DNA of 64,000 nt from Bacteriovoracaceae bacterium UBA6144 (GCA_002435705.1 DIVA01000031.1:1-64000); one strand, 5' to 3'; positions 41,285 to 51,348 are shown, counted from the first letter of the stretch. The notes: generated by a model from the sequence alone, not told the origin. A program made the numbers and translations.

Positions 41285-42403
41285 ATGCAATCGAAATACG
41301 CTTGGAAAAATCTTGATATCGTTAATACTCTCTTCCTCACACTTACTCCTATCATCGCTATTGCCCTGACATGGTACTGGTTAAGCGTAGAAAGCTTTCA
41401 GTGGTCACAACTGATTGTGGCTTTTGTCTTTTATATTTTTTCGGGCATTTCAATCACTGGCGGATACCACAGGCTTTTTGCTCATCGTACCTATTCGGCC
41501 CATCCCGCAGTGAAGCTATTCTTTCTTATCTTTGGAGCAGGCGCTTTTCAAAATTCTGTTTATAAATGGGCGACGGATCATCGCACTCACCATGCAAAAG
41601 TTGATACGGAAGAAGATCCTTACAGCATTCAAGAAGGCTTTTTCCACGCTCATATGGGTTGGGTTTTTTTAAAGAAAAACAGCATTCTGGATGCACGTAA
41701 TGCCCGCGACCTGGAAAAAGATCCTCTAGTTATGTGGCAACACAAGTACTACATCTGGATCGCAGGCTTCTCGGGCCTGATTCTTCCATGCTTAGTCGGT
41801 GGCTTCTTTTTTGATTCTTACCTTGGCGGCTTGGCGCTAGGTGGCTTTGTTAAAACTGTCCTCATCCACCACTGCACTTTTTTCATCAATAGCCTCTGCC
41901 ACTATGTTGGGACGACACCCTATACGGATACCAATTCAGCCAAAGATAGCTGGTATATGGCGCTATTCACCTTTGGTGAGGGCTACCACAATTTTCACCA
42001 CTACTTTCAAACAGACTACCGTAATGGTATCCGCTGGTACCAGTTTGACCCAACCAAGTGGCTCATCAAAACTCTCTCTTGGCTGAATCTCGCCTCAAAA
42101 CTAAAAGTCACCCCGATTGAAAAAATCCTGCAAGCTCGCATCAACATGAGAATCCATGGTCTGAAGAAGAAGAAAATTAGCCAAGACTTCATCAGCGAAC
42201 TTGAAAATCTTCAGCAAAAAGTACTCGCGAACCTGGCCGCATTCAACGAGATGAAGAAGGCGTTTAAAATTGAGAGAAAAAGAAAAAATGAAGTTCTCCT
42301 AAGGCAGATCAAAGTGAATATGGAGCTTGCTCATCTCGAATTTCAGTATGCTCACCGCCAACTACAACTTAAACTTCAACTCCTGAGTCACTCGCCGGCA
42401 TGA
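41285..42403 (+). CDS. Acyl-CoA (delta-9 type) fatty acid desaturase
   Basis: This is a membrane di-iron enzyme that introduces a double bond into acyl chains. The three His boxes are His-Arg-Leu-Phe-Ala-His (about 60-65), His-Arg-Thr-His-His (about 97-101) and His-Asn-Phe-His-His (about 237-241), with an extra Gly-Glu-Gly-Tyr before the last. Four TM helices are arranged in two pairs. The C-terminal 90 residues (about 280-372) are a Lys/Glu/Leu-rich coiled coil not found in typical bacterial desaturases. ATGA overlap with a sensor kinase suggests coupled synthesis. Confidence 0.9.
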   Translation: MQSKYAWKNLDIVNTLFLTLTPIIAIALTWYWLSVESFQWSQLIVAFVFYIFSGISITGGYHRLFAHRTYSAHPAVKLFFLIFGAGAFQNSVYKWATDHRTHHAKVDTEEDPYSIQEGFFHAHMGWVFLKKNSILDARNARDLEKDPLVMWQHKYYIWIAGFSGLILPCLVGGFFFDSYLGGLALGGFVKTVLIHHCTFFINSLCHYVGTTPYTDTNSAKDSWYMALFTFGEGYHNFHHYFQTDYRNGIRWYQFDPTKWLIKTLSWLNLASKLKVTPIEKILQARINMRIHGLKKKKISQDFISELENLQQKVLANLAAFNEMKKAFKIERKRKNEVLLRQIKVNMELAHLEFQYAHRQLQLKLQLLSHSPA

Positions 42404-43890
42404 AGAAAACGAGCATTTTCTTCCTTCTCTCACTTTGCTTTACCACCATATTTTTGATGGGGGCCTATCAGATAAGAGAGAAGAATCGAAATGACCTCCT
42501 CTCCTCTCAGGCCCAGATCATTGGGGCAAACATTGAAGAGCAGTTCTCAAACTATTTTGAACAGATCGCATTGTCTGCGATTCAGCTGAGTAATATTCGA
42601 AACATTAAAAATATTTCTAAAGAAGAAGTTTTTAGATTCTATGATGAAGTCTTAAAATCCCACCCCTCTGTCTTAGGCATTAATAAGATCAATCCTCAAG
42701 GTGTGATTGATGAGGTATATCCCTATGACGCGAATAAGGGTGCCTTGGGTAAAACCACTCAAACACTAAATGAATTAAAAAACTCAGATAGTGAGGAAAA
42801 TGTATGGGTATCAAATCCCTTCAAGCTTTATCAAGGAATGATGGGTTTTGGCTTCTATGTGAGGACATCAAAACTTCAAAATGAATGGCTGGCGGTGGTG
42901 ATCACCTCTGACTCATTTTTTAAACAGTTTATTCCTAATGAGCTAGGTGAAAATTTTCATATTATTTTCCAAGAATCAGACTCAAATCAAGAATACCTAA
43001 GAAGCGCAGAGATTTCTCCCTCGGTGCCTTCAGTAACGGTGCAAGTTCATAAATTTCCTTTTTACAACAGACACTTCACCATTACGATCTGGCCTAGAAG
43101 AAGTAATTTCGAGACAACTCTTCCATGGCTAATGCCGGTCTTGTTAAGCTTTATTATTTCAATCCTGGCGACACTTGCTTTTATCTGGTGGAATAAAAAT
43201 AACGAAAGTAAATCACGCCTCGAAGAGCTCAATCAGCTTTTGCGTCTAACGATACATGATACCTCAAATAGCTTAACGGCCATTAAGGGTTATCTTGAAA
43301 TGATGAAAGATGACCCAGAGCTTGTTCCAATAGAACGTCTCTCAAGGCATGTGAGCTTTATTATAGATCTCTTAGATCAAATAAAAGTCATGAAACAACT
43401 CTCTAGTACTGATCAGGATTGGAAGCTCTCCGAAAACTCGCTGTTAAACATCATCCTAGAAGTTTCAGACATCCTCTCCGATAGAATGAAGGAGAAGAAG
43501 ATTTCGCTCAATTATAACCCTGAACATTTAGTCAGCGTTAAGCTCATGGTGAATAACAGTCTATTTTCTCATAGCGTAATTGGGAACCTTCTCACGAATG
43601 CCATTAAGTTCTCCCATCAGTCCTCCTCCATTTCAATTGATTATCACCAGGAAGAAAACTTTCATGTGATCGAGATCTCTGATCAAGGAGATGGGATGAG
43701 CCAGGAAAAAATTCTTAAATTAAATAAGCGCTCAAAGATTAGTTCGAGCGCAGGAACTAGCGGCGAGATCGGAACCGGCTTTGGGTTAATGATCGTGCAG
43801 CAGGTGATAGGATTGCATAATGGAAGAATTGAATTCGCACACTCTCGTGAAGGGGGTACTGTGGCACGAGTATTTTTGCCACTTACTTGA
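42400..43890 (+). CDS. Membrane sensor histidine kinase coupled to the desaturase
   Basis: This 496-aa protein has an N-terminal TM (5-23), a periplasmic CHASE/PAS-like sensor of about 215 aa, and a second TM (about 245-265). The H box is Thr-Ile-His-Asp-Thr-Ser-Asn-Ser-Leu (about 285-293), where His-Asp-x-x-Asn is a variant of the usual His-Glu-x-x-x-Pro. The HATPase domain has N box Asn-Leu-Leu-Thr-Asn-Ala, Asp-Gln-Gly-Asp-Gly and Gly-Phe-Gly-Leu. No response regulator is adjacent. Coupling to a desaturase recalls membrane-fluidity control, but the large periplasmic sensor suggests an external signal. Confidence 0.83.
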   Translation: MKKTSIFFLLSLCFTTIFLMGAYQIREKNRNDLLSSQAQIIGANIEEQFSNYFEQIALSAIQLSNIRNIKNISKEEVFRFYDEVLKSHPSVLGINKINPQGVIDEVYPYDANKGALGKTTQTLNELKNSDSEENVWVSNPFKLYQGMMGFGFYVRTSKLQNEWLAVVITSDSFFKQFIPNELGENFHIIFQESDSNQEYLRSAEISPSVPSVTVQVHKFPFYNRHFTITIWPRRSNFETTLPWLMPVLLSFIISILATLAFIWWNKNNESKSRLEELNQLLRLTIHDTSNSLTAIKGYLEMMKDDPELVPIERLSRHVSFIIDLLDQIKVMKQLSSTDQDWKLSENSLLNIILEVSDILSDRMKEKKISLNYNPEHLVSVKLMVNNSLFSHSVIGNLLTNAIKFSHQSSSISIDYHQEENFHVIEISDQGDGMSQEKILKLNKRSKISSSAGTSGEIGTGFGLMIVQQVIGLHNGRIEFAHSREGGTVARVFLPLT

Positions 43891-46800
43891 GAAGTGCGTT
43901 TAATCCCCCAAAAAGACAATCACAAGATTTACCACCAATCGTACAGACTCCTCCTGCCGGTTTAGGAAGTCCTTCAGGTGTCAACAACGTTTCCTTTAAA
44001 CGCTCAAAACTCTCTTTCATGAACTGCTTATCATCACCGACGCCGCTTATTTCCGCCGCAGTAACCTTTCTCCCAAGGACATTCTCAACTTCACCTATAA
44101 AATGCTTCTTTCTGTTTTTTGGGTCTCGCGGTCCAACACCTTCTACAGGATTTGAGGCGTAGTCATGGAAATAGACAACCTCATCTGGAAAAATGATCAA
44201 AGGGGTGAGTTTTTCTTTTTGATATAAATATTTATCTGGAGCAAGTCCATTTAGTAAAAAACGTCGAGGTTCAAGGTGAAAAGCACCTATCTGCCGAGGG
44301 CCAAACTTTGTGGCGACATCATAAGATGCGGTAGAGAGAAAGGGTGACCCTTTAGCCTCAATCGCATGATTCGCCATCATCACAGATACGGTTCCAGGGT
44401 TTTTTGCGCCAGAAAGATTAAACGCGGAATAAGAATCTCTCAGTGCTTGTGACGCAAACTTTTCGCGCATGGTTGCGAGTGAGCGCAGTCGACGAGTGTA
44501 ACTCCCTTGGTTTCTCGTGAGCATCGTACTCATAAGGTAGGGTTTGCCATCTCTAGCACGAAGAATCGTGTCATCATACATTCCCCGAAAAACCAATTCG
44601 ACATTCTTACGGTTCGGCTTTTCTATCGCCTCAAGCCACTCACCCCAAAGCTTCTTTTCTGTGGGCTCCATCAAATCCCAAGGCAGGTAGGCTTCAATTA
44701 ATTTCTTCACGCCCTTGCGATCACCTTTTGCAATCAGGTCATTAAGTTTATCTGTTTGTTTTTCAAGACTATCAAAAACCTTTTTAGCACGCTCCCAGCC
44801 TGCTGCACGTGTTTTACGTTCTGCACGGGCAAGTTTAGCTGTGTCCGTATAAAGTTTTTCAGTGTGTGTTAAGCGGGCCTCGAGATATTCATTCACTAGC
44901 GCTTTGTCCGCTTTAAATAATCCAGCTTTTTGATAATGCTTAATCGCTTCTTCCGCTACCTGTGCTGCTTCTAATTCAAGGCGCGCGAGCTTTTCCACCG
45001 AGAGAGCACTTCCGGCCTGTGCATTAATGACGACTTCTGTCCAATGGACTGGGTTCACAAAAGATTTCAGTTGTGTGTTTTTTCTCCATGGGACAGGCGC
45101 TCCAGTGATTTGTTGAAGATGAATTAATTCTTCAAGTACTACTGCTGGATTCCTCAGACCGTCTTTTGTGATACGCAAATGAATGGTAAGATTATCTGCT
45201 TTACCTGCTACCTCTGGTACAATCTGGGCCAGTCGACCGTCTGGGAGTTTATCCACAGTCGTCACGACAATCTCCCATGGCTTATTTGGACCAGCAAAGG
45301 CATTCATAGTGGCCACTTCAGCCTTTAAGATTTTAGCAGCATCTCCTTGCCCATCCAACTGTTTTAAAAGCTGAGCTGTTTGATCATCAGGAGTGAAATA
45401 GGCAATATCCGAAAAGCTTGAAGCCTCTGAAGGTGAAGTGACTTTAACAAACTTCGTCACTCCACTGGCAGTTTCCGCTACCGCCATCCCTCCGCGAGTC
45501 AGTGAGGCATTTTGATAAACACGATTAAAAATACCCTCATTCGGGATATCGCCAATTTTAATGAGTCCCTCTGGTAATGTTCCACGATGGACCTGAAGAT
45601 TTAAGCGAGAAAGAATCTTGGGATCTTTGGCACCAAGTTCAGTAATTAAATCTTGGACTAGTTTTTCCTCCGCTTTCGTTCTTACTTGGAGAGCAAAAAC
45701 GGGCTTCTCCATTGCGGGATTAAAAAGTCCCTTGGCAAAATCTTCTGTGATCGCAAACTTCGGACGAACACCCCTTTCTTCCAATACCTCATCTAAGAGC
45801 CAAACAAGCTCATCAGCCTCGTTGATACTGGAAATCAGTCTGGCGGTTGTAAAAGATTTTGTCTCATCGATAAGTTTCTTTACACCGGCTTTGGTATTAC
45901 GATTCTCTGAGATAGCTCTCTGAGTGATATAGAACTTCGCAACTTCATCGCGACTGGGAACAAGCTCATCCACCCAAGCAGCAATTCCTGAAGTCGCTGC
46001 AACAGGTGTAGGCATGACCAGATTATTTGTTTTAAGAACATCTGTTATTGCATCAATTTGTGCTCTTCTGCGTGCGCTTGAACTGGCACTTCCAAGGGTT
46101 TCTCCTTCACTCCCAACGACATCCGAGATCAGAAGATAAGGTTTTACATGGAAGCCCTTGCCCTGGAAGGCACGAGCGAGGTAGGCGGTTTCCACTTCCA
46201 CCACTTGAGCTTTGCCATTAAGACTTTTCAACCAGCTTGGTGTTTCATCTAGTGGTGTCGCAACGTTAACGACTCCCTCAACCTTTGAGAACTTTGGCGA
46301 AACTTCGACAGTTGAGAAACTTGAGGATAGTCTACTTGATGTTAAATCATGGCCTGGGACATCAAAACTCTTTCCATTTTGATCAATAGCAATGCGAGGA
46401 ATCGCAAGATCACCTACCTGTAGTCCAGATCCAGGTAAGGCTCCTGCTGTTCCGATATAACTAACAGTTTTAACACCTGTCTCACGCAGTGAGTTTGCTA
46501 TCGGAACAACCTCATCACCCCATACGTTTGAGAATACGCGCACTCGACGGACTTTCCCATCCTTATCGAGAAGTGAAAAATCTGAAAACGAGTAACTGCC
46601 TCGGTCATAATTAAAAGAAGTAAATTTTACGGGTTCAATCTTCGCGCGAGCGAGCTCAGGGGTAAGAGACTTGTGAATATCACCAATTTTTGAAGCCTCT
46701 TTCATCGCCATCGTGGTTAAGTCATCACTTGTTAGCACTCGCTCGATCAGCCGCTGATCAGCGGGAGCAAGTTTTGCGAAGGCAGAAGGATTCTTAGTTT

Positions 46801-47737
46801 TAAGAGATTGGAGAGCTTCAATCTGTGAAAGCGTCAGAAAGGTGCGCTCGAAGGCACCCTTCTGACCGATGATCGTGACGTCTGAGGGACCGATGGTTTT
46901 TAAGACTCGCGTGAGATTGGCTTCTTCGCTTGCGAGTTTCGCGGCCGCATCTCCCACAACCGCAATCGGCGGTGGGGGTGCAAGTCGACCGTTGGTATTC
47001 TGCCATCGCACCATCGCTGATTGCTCTTGCAGGTGCTTAAGACGATCAGCTCCTGCGATCTCAGTTACTGCATAGCGAACTTCTTTTTCACCAGGATACT
47101 GAACGATGTAGATAGGATTGTAGTTACGTGCCTTAGCGCTGACTTCGCCTAGGATCTTCCCACCGGTTGCATTCAGATGCTCACGAAAGGAACCTGCAGA
47201 GCCAACGTGAAGCTCAATTTCTCGCTTGGAAAGAGAGGCTTCCCAAAACACGGCACGCGTCGTACGGTCTGAGACATAACTGTCTACATCGAGGAGAACC
47301 TCGCTCATATCACGTGGCTCAAGAGTGAGACTCTTCGTTGGAAGGGCTTCAGCCAGTGTCACTGAACTGGCCCTTACCTCGTTGACAGTAAAAGCTTCAT
47401 TGAGTTTGTTTTTGAGGAAATTATATTCCCAGCGTAACTCCTTGGGATCGATTTTAAGGTTTGGCTTTTTCTTTTTGATAATCGAGATGATTAGATCATC
47501 ATATTTTTTAGCATCTGTGAGAAGTTTCCGGTCTGCCGTGAGCTCTAATAGCTCCGCTGGCTTGAGCCCTCGCATGACATCAGCGGCTTCAACCTGACCT
47601 CTCTTATGCATGGTCTCAGCCCAGCTCACGACATAGAACTGGAACCGATCAAGATGGAGGAGTTCTTCGAGGCTTGGGTTTTTACCAAAGGCGCTGAGGC
47701 TCGAGACAAGGAGGAACAGAGAGATGAGAAACTTCAT
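43883..47737 (-). CDS. Large exported multidomain protein with phosphorylase-like and ADP-ribosyltransferase-like regions
   Basis: This 1284-aa protein has a signal peptide (ending Ser-Ala-Phe-Gly-Lys). Residues about 400-570 resemble nucleoside phosphorylases (Tyr-Ile-Gly-Thr-Ala-Gly-Ala, Val-Gly-Asp-Leu-Ala-Ile-Pro, Val-Glu-Val-Glu-Thr, Ser-Asp). A Glu-Glu-Leu-Ile-His segment near 869-873 is zincin-like. Residues about 1045-1195 resemble ADP-ribosyltransferases: Val-Phe-Arg-Gly-Met-Tyr (NAD Arg), Gly-Ser-Pro-Phe-Leu-Ser-Thr-Ala-Ser ... Ala-Thr-Lys-Phe, and Asp-Glu-Val-Val-Tyr. The C-terminus is Cys-rich (Cys-Thr-Ile-Gly-Gly-Lys-Ser-Cys-Asp-Cys). Last of three exported genes, it overlaps the upstream stop (ATGA) with a strong GGAGG. 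It is possibly a toxin or prey-directed enzyme. All domain calls are by eye. Confidence 0.65.
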   Translation of the reverse strand: MKFLISLFLLVSSLSAFGKNPSLEELLHLDRFQFYVVSWAETMHKRGQVEAADVMRGLKPAELLELTADRKLLTDAKKYDDLIISIIKKKKPNLKIDPKELRWEYNFLKNKLNEAFTVNEVRASSVTLAEALPTKSLTLEPRDMSEVLLDVDSYVSDRTTRAVFWEASLSKREIELHVGSAGSFREHLNATGGKILGEVSAKARNYNPIYIVQYPGEKEVRYAVTEIAGADRLKHLQEQSAMVRWQNTNGRLAPPPPIAVVGDAAAKLASEEANLTRVLKTIGPSDVTIIGQKGAFERTFLTLSQIEALQSLKTKNPSAFAKLAPADQRLIERVLTSDDLTTMAMKEASKIGDIHKSLTPELARAKIEPVKFTSFNYDRGSYSFSDFSLLDKDGKVRRVRVFSNVWGDEVVPIANSLRETGVKTVSYIGTAGALPGSGLQVGDLAIPRIAIDQNGKSFDVPGHDLTSSRLSSSFSTVEVSPKFSKVEGVVNVATPLDETPSWLKSLNGKAQVVEVETAYLARAFQGKGFHVKPYLLISDVVGSEGETLGSASSSARRRAQIDAITDVLKTNNLVMPTPVAATSGIAAWVDELVPSRDEVAKFYITQRAISENRNTKAGVKKLIDETKSFTTARLISSINEADELVWLLDEVLEERGVRPKFAITEDFAKGLFNPAMEKPVFALQVRTKAEEKLVQDLITELGAKDPKILSRLNLQVHRGTLPEGLIKIGDIPNEGIFNRVYQNASLTRGGMAVAETASGVTKFVKVTSPSEASSFSDIAYFTPDDQTAQLLKQLDGQGDAAKILKAEVATMNAFAGPNKPWEIVVTTVDKLPDGRLAQIVPEVAGKADNLTIHLRITKDGLRNPAVVLEELIHLQQITGAPVPWRKNTQLKSFVNPVHWTEVVINAQAGSALSVEKLARLELEAAQVAEEAIKHYQKAGLFKADKALVNEYLEARLTHTEKLYTDTAKLARAERKTRAAGWERAKKVFDSLEKQTDKLNDLIAKGDRKGVKKLIEAYLPWDLMEPTEKKLWGEWLEAIEKPNRKNVELVFRGMYDDTILRARDGKPYLMSTMLTRNQGSYTRRLRSLATMREKFASQALRDSYSAFNLSGAKNPGTVSVMMANHAIEAKGSPFLSTASYDVATKFGPRQIGAFHLEPRRFLLNGLAPDKYLYQKEKLTPLIIFPDEVVYFHDYASNPVEGVGPRDPKNRKKHFIGEVENVLGRKVTAAEISGVGDDKQFMKESFERLKETLLTPEGLPKPAGGVCTIGGKSCDCLFGGLNALLK

Positions 47738-50292
47738 TTGCACCCTCCGATCGCTTCATCAAGCTTTTTCTGAATGACATCATCAGCAATATTGGCTCGC
47801 TTCTGTCGAGCAATGATCTCCGCAATCAATCCATCCGTCTGACCATCTGGAGATAGGCGACGGGCTTCATCGAAGGAATTTTTGAATTTATTAAATGTTT
47901 TTGCTACATCCGCATTAGACATCCCCGTATTTTGCAAAGTTCGTAGTGCCTTCAATCGAGGTACTAAAGCCTCTTCTGGAATGTTTTTCACTAAGGGGGC
48001 AAGCTCAGCAATATTCACAAACTCATCCAACTGCGAGAGCCCAACATCGGGCAGTGCAACTCGAGCTAAGGCGTCGAAGGCTTCTTGCGGATTTGACTTT
48101 CCTGCAAGTCCCGAGCGAATAAGAAGTTCTGATTGTCTATTTGTGTATCCTGCGTCTGTGAGTATTCTATACTTTTGGGCGATGTCATTATACTTGTAAT
48201 GGTAAACACTACCTGCACCTGATTCGTGCGCTTCTAATACACCTAAGCGGAGTTTTGTCACAGCTTCTTCGGGTAAAACAGTCGGATCAACTTGAGTCAC
48301 TTCAAATGCTTTTTCAACTCGTGCACCTGGCTCAAGCTTTGAATTTTCAATCACCTGCTGTCTTGTAAATGTGGGGCTACCTGCAAGTGTGTCGGCACGT
48401 GAAGTTGAGTTCAAGTGCTTATGAAAAGAATTCATAAGACGTTCACGGTTAGGTCCTTCAGGCATTTTTGCGATCGCATTACGTAAATCTATCTCTGCTT
48501 TAAAAATATCATCAGGACTTAAATGTTTTTTATAAGTTCCATAATTGAGCTCGGGGTAGAGATCATCGAGCAGCTTTGAGAAATCAATTTCAGGTTTTTT
48601 CTCAAGGTAGTTACCAATAACATCACCGCGCTTTAGACGCAGATGACTAATGAAGCGTTCTTCTGCCTGCGTTACGTACTGAGAGCCACTCCTGCGTGTG
48701 TACTGAGTGACTTTCATTTCAATGTAGGCATCATCAATGGTAGCTATGGCCCTAGCGGCTTCACCACTTAAAGTAGGACGAACACCGCTGAAAAATCGCG
48801 CCTTCCCAGCTTGGGCGAAGACCTTATCAAAGAATCGCTCTCCGAGTTGAAAAGATTTAACCAACATGGGGTTTTCAATTGGATATAAAACGACTTTAAC
48901 TGTGTTCACTAATGCTTTTTTGCCAAAGGCTAGCACCGGCCCAGCAGGCGTCATCATGGCGAAAGTTCCGCCAGATCGCGCTACTGTTTTCATCGCGATG
49001 AATGAGGTCTTGAATCCTCTTAGGGCGGGGCTAATGATAAAACGACCTATGGCACTCACTCCACGCTTCATGGCCTTGAGACCGGCTTGAGTAAAACGCG
49101 AGGTCGCAACTTTTTGTGTTAACCTAGCCGCGGGACGAACTGCCATGCCAGCTAATCGAGAGTTTTTAAGAGCTCTCATGGTTGGAGCTGATACTTTTAC
49201 TAAACTCGCCACTCGACTGGCGCCGCTGACTCCATACTTAGCAATCGTCACCAATCCGCCAGTTAAGAAAGCAGGAATCACTTCTGAGGCAATCACTCCC
49301 ACCATCGCACACATGCCGGTGATCATCGCCTTACAACTCGTGCAACCAAATCCTTGCGCGGGTTCTAGGCATTTTGAAAATTGTGGTGTGCCTGACCACT
49401 TTTGACAGAATACACTATTGGCTAACCAGTGTTTAAGAGCGGCCACAAGCCCAGTCCACATTCTTGCCATGGTTCCACTAAAATCATTTTTAAGTTGTCT
49501 AAAAATGCCCTCATCCTCAGAAGCTTGAGCAGCCGAGAGTTGAGCCGTAGAAGACTTATCTTCTGCATCGGTAACCCAATTCCAAAAACGTCGTGATTGA
49601 TTGGCGATTCCTTTGCCTGCCGACTTAAGAAGACCCCATGCCCCTTCAAATAAAGTAAACACACTCTTCACAAAACCCAGAGCGAGTTGCTTGAGGCAGT
49701 TATCTTGTGTTCCACTACAACCTTGGGCACGCATGCCTTTTGGAATGAGAACATTGGCAAGCGGTCCAGTCATCCCGGCAGCGGTTGAAACGAGGACACA
49801 ACTGGCGTCACTGGCACACTTGCTCCAGACCTCTTTTTTACGAGCCTCAGTGCAACTTGCAGCTTCGCTGGCCTTTTGGAAATCTCTCAATTGACTGGCG
49901 TTAAAGACTGCATTTTCCTGCGTCTCACGACACATGCGTTCTTCGTCTTGGATCATTAAGGCTGAAAAATGTGTTTGGATACTTTCTAATCTTTCAATGT
50001 CTTCTTCGATCTCTTTAACGAGTTTAAAACAATCTGCAGTGAGAGTATTTGTCTCAAACCACTGCTCTTCATTTTTAGTACCATCAGGAGGCAAACAACT
50101 ATCCGCTTTTGCCCTTTTTATTTTTGCTTCTAATAAGCCTGCTAGACGATTAACACAATTAGCATTAGGGCATTCACGTTCAATGTTGAATTTGGGTGCA
50201 CTCTCTGAAGCTGCTTGCACCTTCTCAAGCGGAATAATAAAACTTGGAAGCGCTAAGATAAAACTCAGTATGAGACTTAAAATTCTATTCAT
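47734..50292 (-). CDS. Large exported Cys-rich protein with central hydrophobic segment
   Basis: This 852-aa protein has a signal peptide (ending Val-Gln-Ala-Ala). The N-terminal third (to about 350) has about 18 cysteines, suggesting disulphides in the periplasm or outside. A hydrophobic stretch at about 318-350 (Met-Ile-Thr-Gly-Met-Cys-Ala-Met-Val-Gly-Val) and Ala/Gly-rich amphipathic segments to about 470 could enter membrane. The C-terminal 380 residues are helical with hints of short repeats. No family is recognised. The ATG 50292 overlaps the upstream stop as ATGA, coupling it to the genes on both sides. Confidence 0.7.
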   Translation of the reverse strand: MNRILSLILSFILALPSFIIPLEKVQAASESAPKFNIERECPNANCVNRLAGLLEAKIKRAKADSCLPPDGTKNEEQWFETNTLTADCFKLVKEIEEDIERLESIQTHFSALMIQDEERMCRETQENAVFNASQLRDFQKASEAASCTEARKKEVWSKCASDASCVLVSTAAGMTGPLANVLIPKGMRAQGCSGTQDNCLKQLALGFVKSVFTLFEGAWGLLKSAGKGIANQSRRFWNWVTDAEDKSSTAQLSAAQASEDEGIFRQLKNDFSGTMARMWTGLVAALKHWLANSVFCQKWSGTPQFSKCLEPAQGFGCTSCKAMITGMCAMVGVIASEVIPAFLTGGLVTIAKYGVSGASRVASLVKVSAPTMRALKNSRLAGMAVRPAARLTQKVATSRFTQAGLKAMKRGVSAIGRFIISPALRGFKTSFIAMKTVARSGGTFAMMTPAGPVLAFGKKALVNTVKVVLYPIENPMLVKSFQLGERFFDKVFAQAGKARFFSGVRPTLSGEAARAIATIDDAYIEMKVTQYTRRSGSQYVTQAEERFISHLRLKRGDVIGNYLEKKPEIDFSKLLDDLYPELNYGTYKKHLSPDDIFKAEIDLRNAIAKMPEGPNRERLMNSFHKHLNSTSRADTLAGSPTFTRQQVIENSKLEPGARVEKAFEVTQVDPTVLPEEAVTKLRLGVLEAHESGAGSVYHYKYNDIAQKYRILTDAGYTNRQSELLIRSGLAGKSNPQEAFDALARVALPDVGLSQLDEFVNIAELAPLVKNIPEEALVPRLKALRTLQNTGMSNADVAKTFNKFKNSFDEARRLSPDGQTDGLIAEIIARQKRANIADDVIQKKLDEAIGGCK

Positions 50293-50828
50293 TTCGCCCC
50301 ACAATCCAGCTCACTGACGAGCTTATGCATTAGGGGAGCGTGGTCATTATTCACATGAAGCCTGAGAGATTTGGCGTAAACCAGCTGGCCTCTACAATCG
50401 ACGTAGTAGCTCATTTCGGCGTATTTTTTTTCCTTAAACAGATAATCAAAACCAACTTCATGCACGGTATGGCCATGAAGATTCTTCCAGCTTTTATAAG
50501 TCTTATATTCTAAAGGTTTTGCATCCACTGATTGAGCCCAAGAATTTTTTAACTCTTGATACCCTTTGGGATCTTGCCCCATCTCAGCCAAATTAACTTT
50601 TAGATCCACTCCCGTGTACGTAAAACTGATATTTGAGCGCTGAGAATTTACTTGGGGGCTAAAGTAAATAAAGGGCATGCCATACATGTCTCGCCCCATC
50701 TCCCAATCTTTGTATTCTGGAATAAAAATTTTGCCGTAATCAGTTTCTAATTTTTGAATATTCGATTCAGCCCAACTCCACGAGCTGAAAAGCATCATCA
50801 ATATAATGAATGTTGAACCCCAAACCAT
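50289..50828 (-). CDS. Hypothetical exported protein, first gene of the large-protein operon
   Basis: This 179-aa protein has a signal peptide (ending Trp-Ser-Trp-Ala-Glu). The mature part is strand-rich and Tyr/Trp-rich, with Cys near residues 146 and 176 that may form a disulphide. There is no family match. It is translationally coupled to the two large exported genes downstream and may be their chaperone or secretion partner. That role is inference from the operon alone. Confidence 0.65.
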   Translation of the reverse strand: MVWGSTFIILMMLFSSWSWAESNIQKLETDYGKIFIPEYKDWEMGRDMYGMPFIYFSPQVNSQRSNISFTYTGVDLKVNLAEMGQDPKGYQELKNSWAQSVDAKPLEYKTYKSWKNLHGHTVHEVGFDYLFKEKKYAEMSYYVDCRGQLVYAKSLRLHVNNDHAPLMHKLVSELDCGAK

Positions 50829-50901
50829 ACTCTCTGATCGGTAGGATTTCAGAATTTATTGAATTATTCCAAAGACCAAGGGTCTAATCAACTCATTGAT
50901 T

Positions 50902-51348
50902 TTATGAGATATGACCTTCCAGCCTTAAGAGTTTTATTTTGAGGTCTACTCCCCCATTAAATCCACCCCAATCTCGTTTCCCAACCACACGATGGCAGGG
51001 AATAAATAAAGGAAGCGGGTTTTGCCCACAGGCATTGGCAACCGCTCGCACGGCTTGAGGTTTACCCAATTGCTCTGCAATCTGCGAATAAGTCCGCAGC
51101 TCTCCCCAAGGAATCTTAGCAATCTCGCGCCAGACACTTTGTTGAAACTCACTGCCTTCTTGAGGGAAATAAATGGCTTTACCTAGCAAACAACTCAGAA
51201 GCTCTTCGCTCCAAAAGCGTGAATCTTCGGAAAAAGAGGCTGGCACCTTTTTGAAGAGGAGTTGATAAGGATGGCCTTTTTTTGTGCGCAGCAAGAAGCT
51301 TTCGGCAGCCCAAGACACGTCAACCTCATTAAAACTGATTAAATTCAT
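50902..51348 (-). CDS. ogt: Methylated-DNA-protein cysteine methyltransferase (Ogt type)
   Basis: This 148-aa suicide repair protein transfers the methyl group from O6-methylguanine to its own cysteine. The active site Ile-Pro-Cys-His-Arg-Val-Val-Gly is at about 117-124. The helix-turn-helix with the Arg finger (Gln-Ala-Val-Arg-Ala-Val-Ala-Asn-Ala-Cys-Gly) lies just before. The N-terminal domain is short. It is monocistronic, and its start matches the usual Ogt length. Confidence 0.92.
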   Translation of the reverse strand: MNLISFNEVDVSWAAESFLLRTKKGHPYQLLFKKVPASFSEDSRFWSEELLSCLLGKAIYFPQEGSEFQQSVWREIAKIPWGELRTYSQIAEQLGKPQAVRAVANACGQNPLPLFIPCHRVVGKRDWGGFNGGVDLKIKLLRLEGHIS

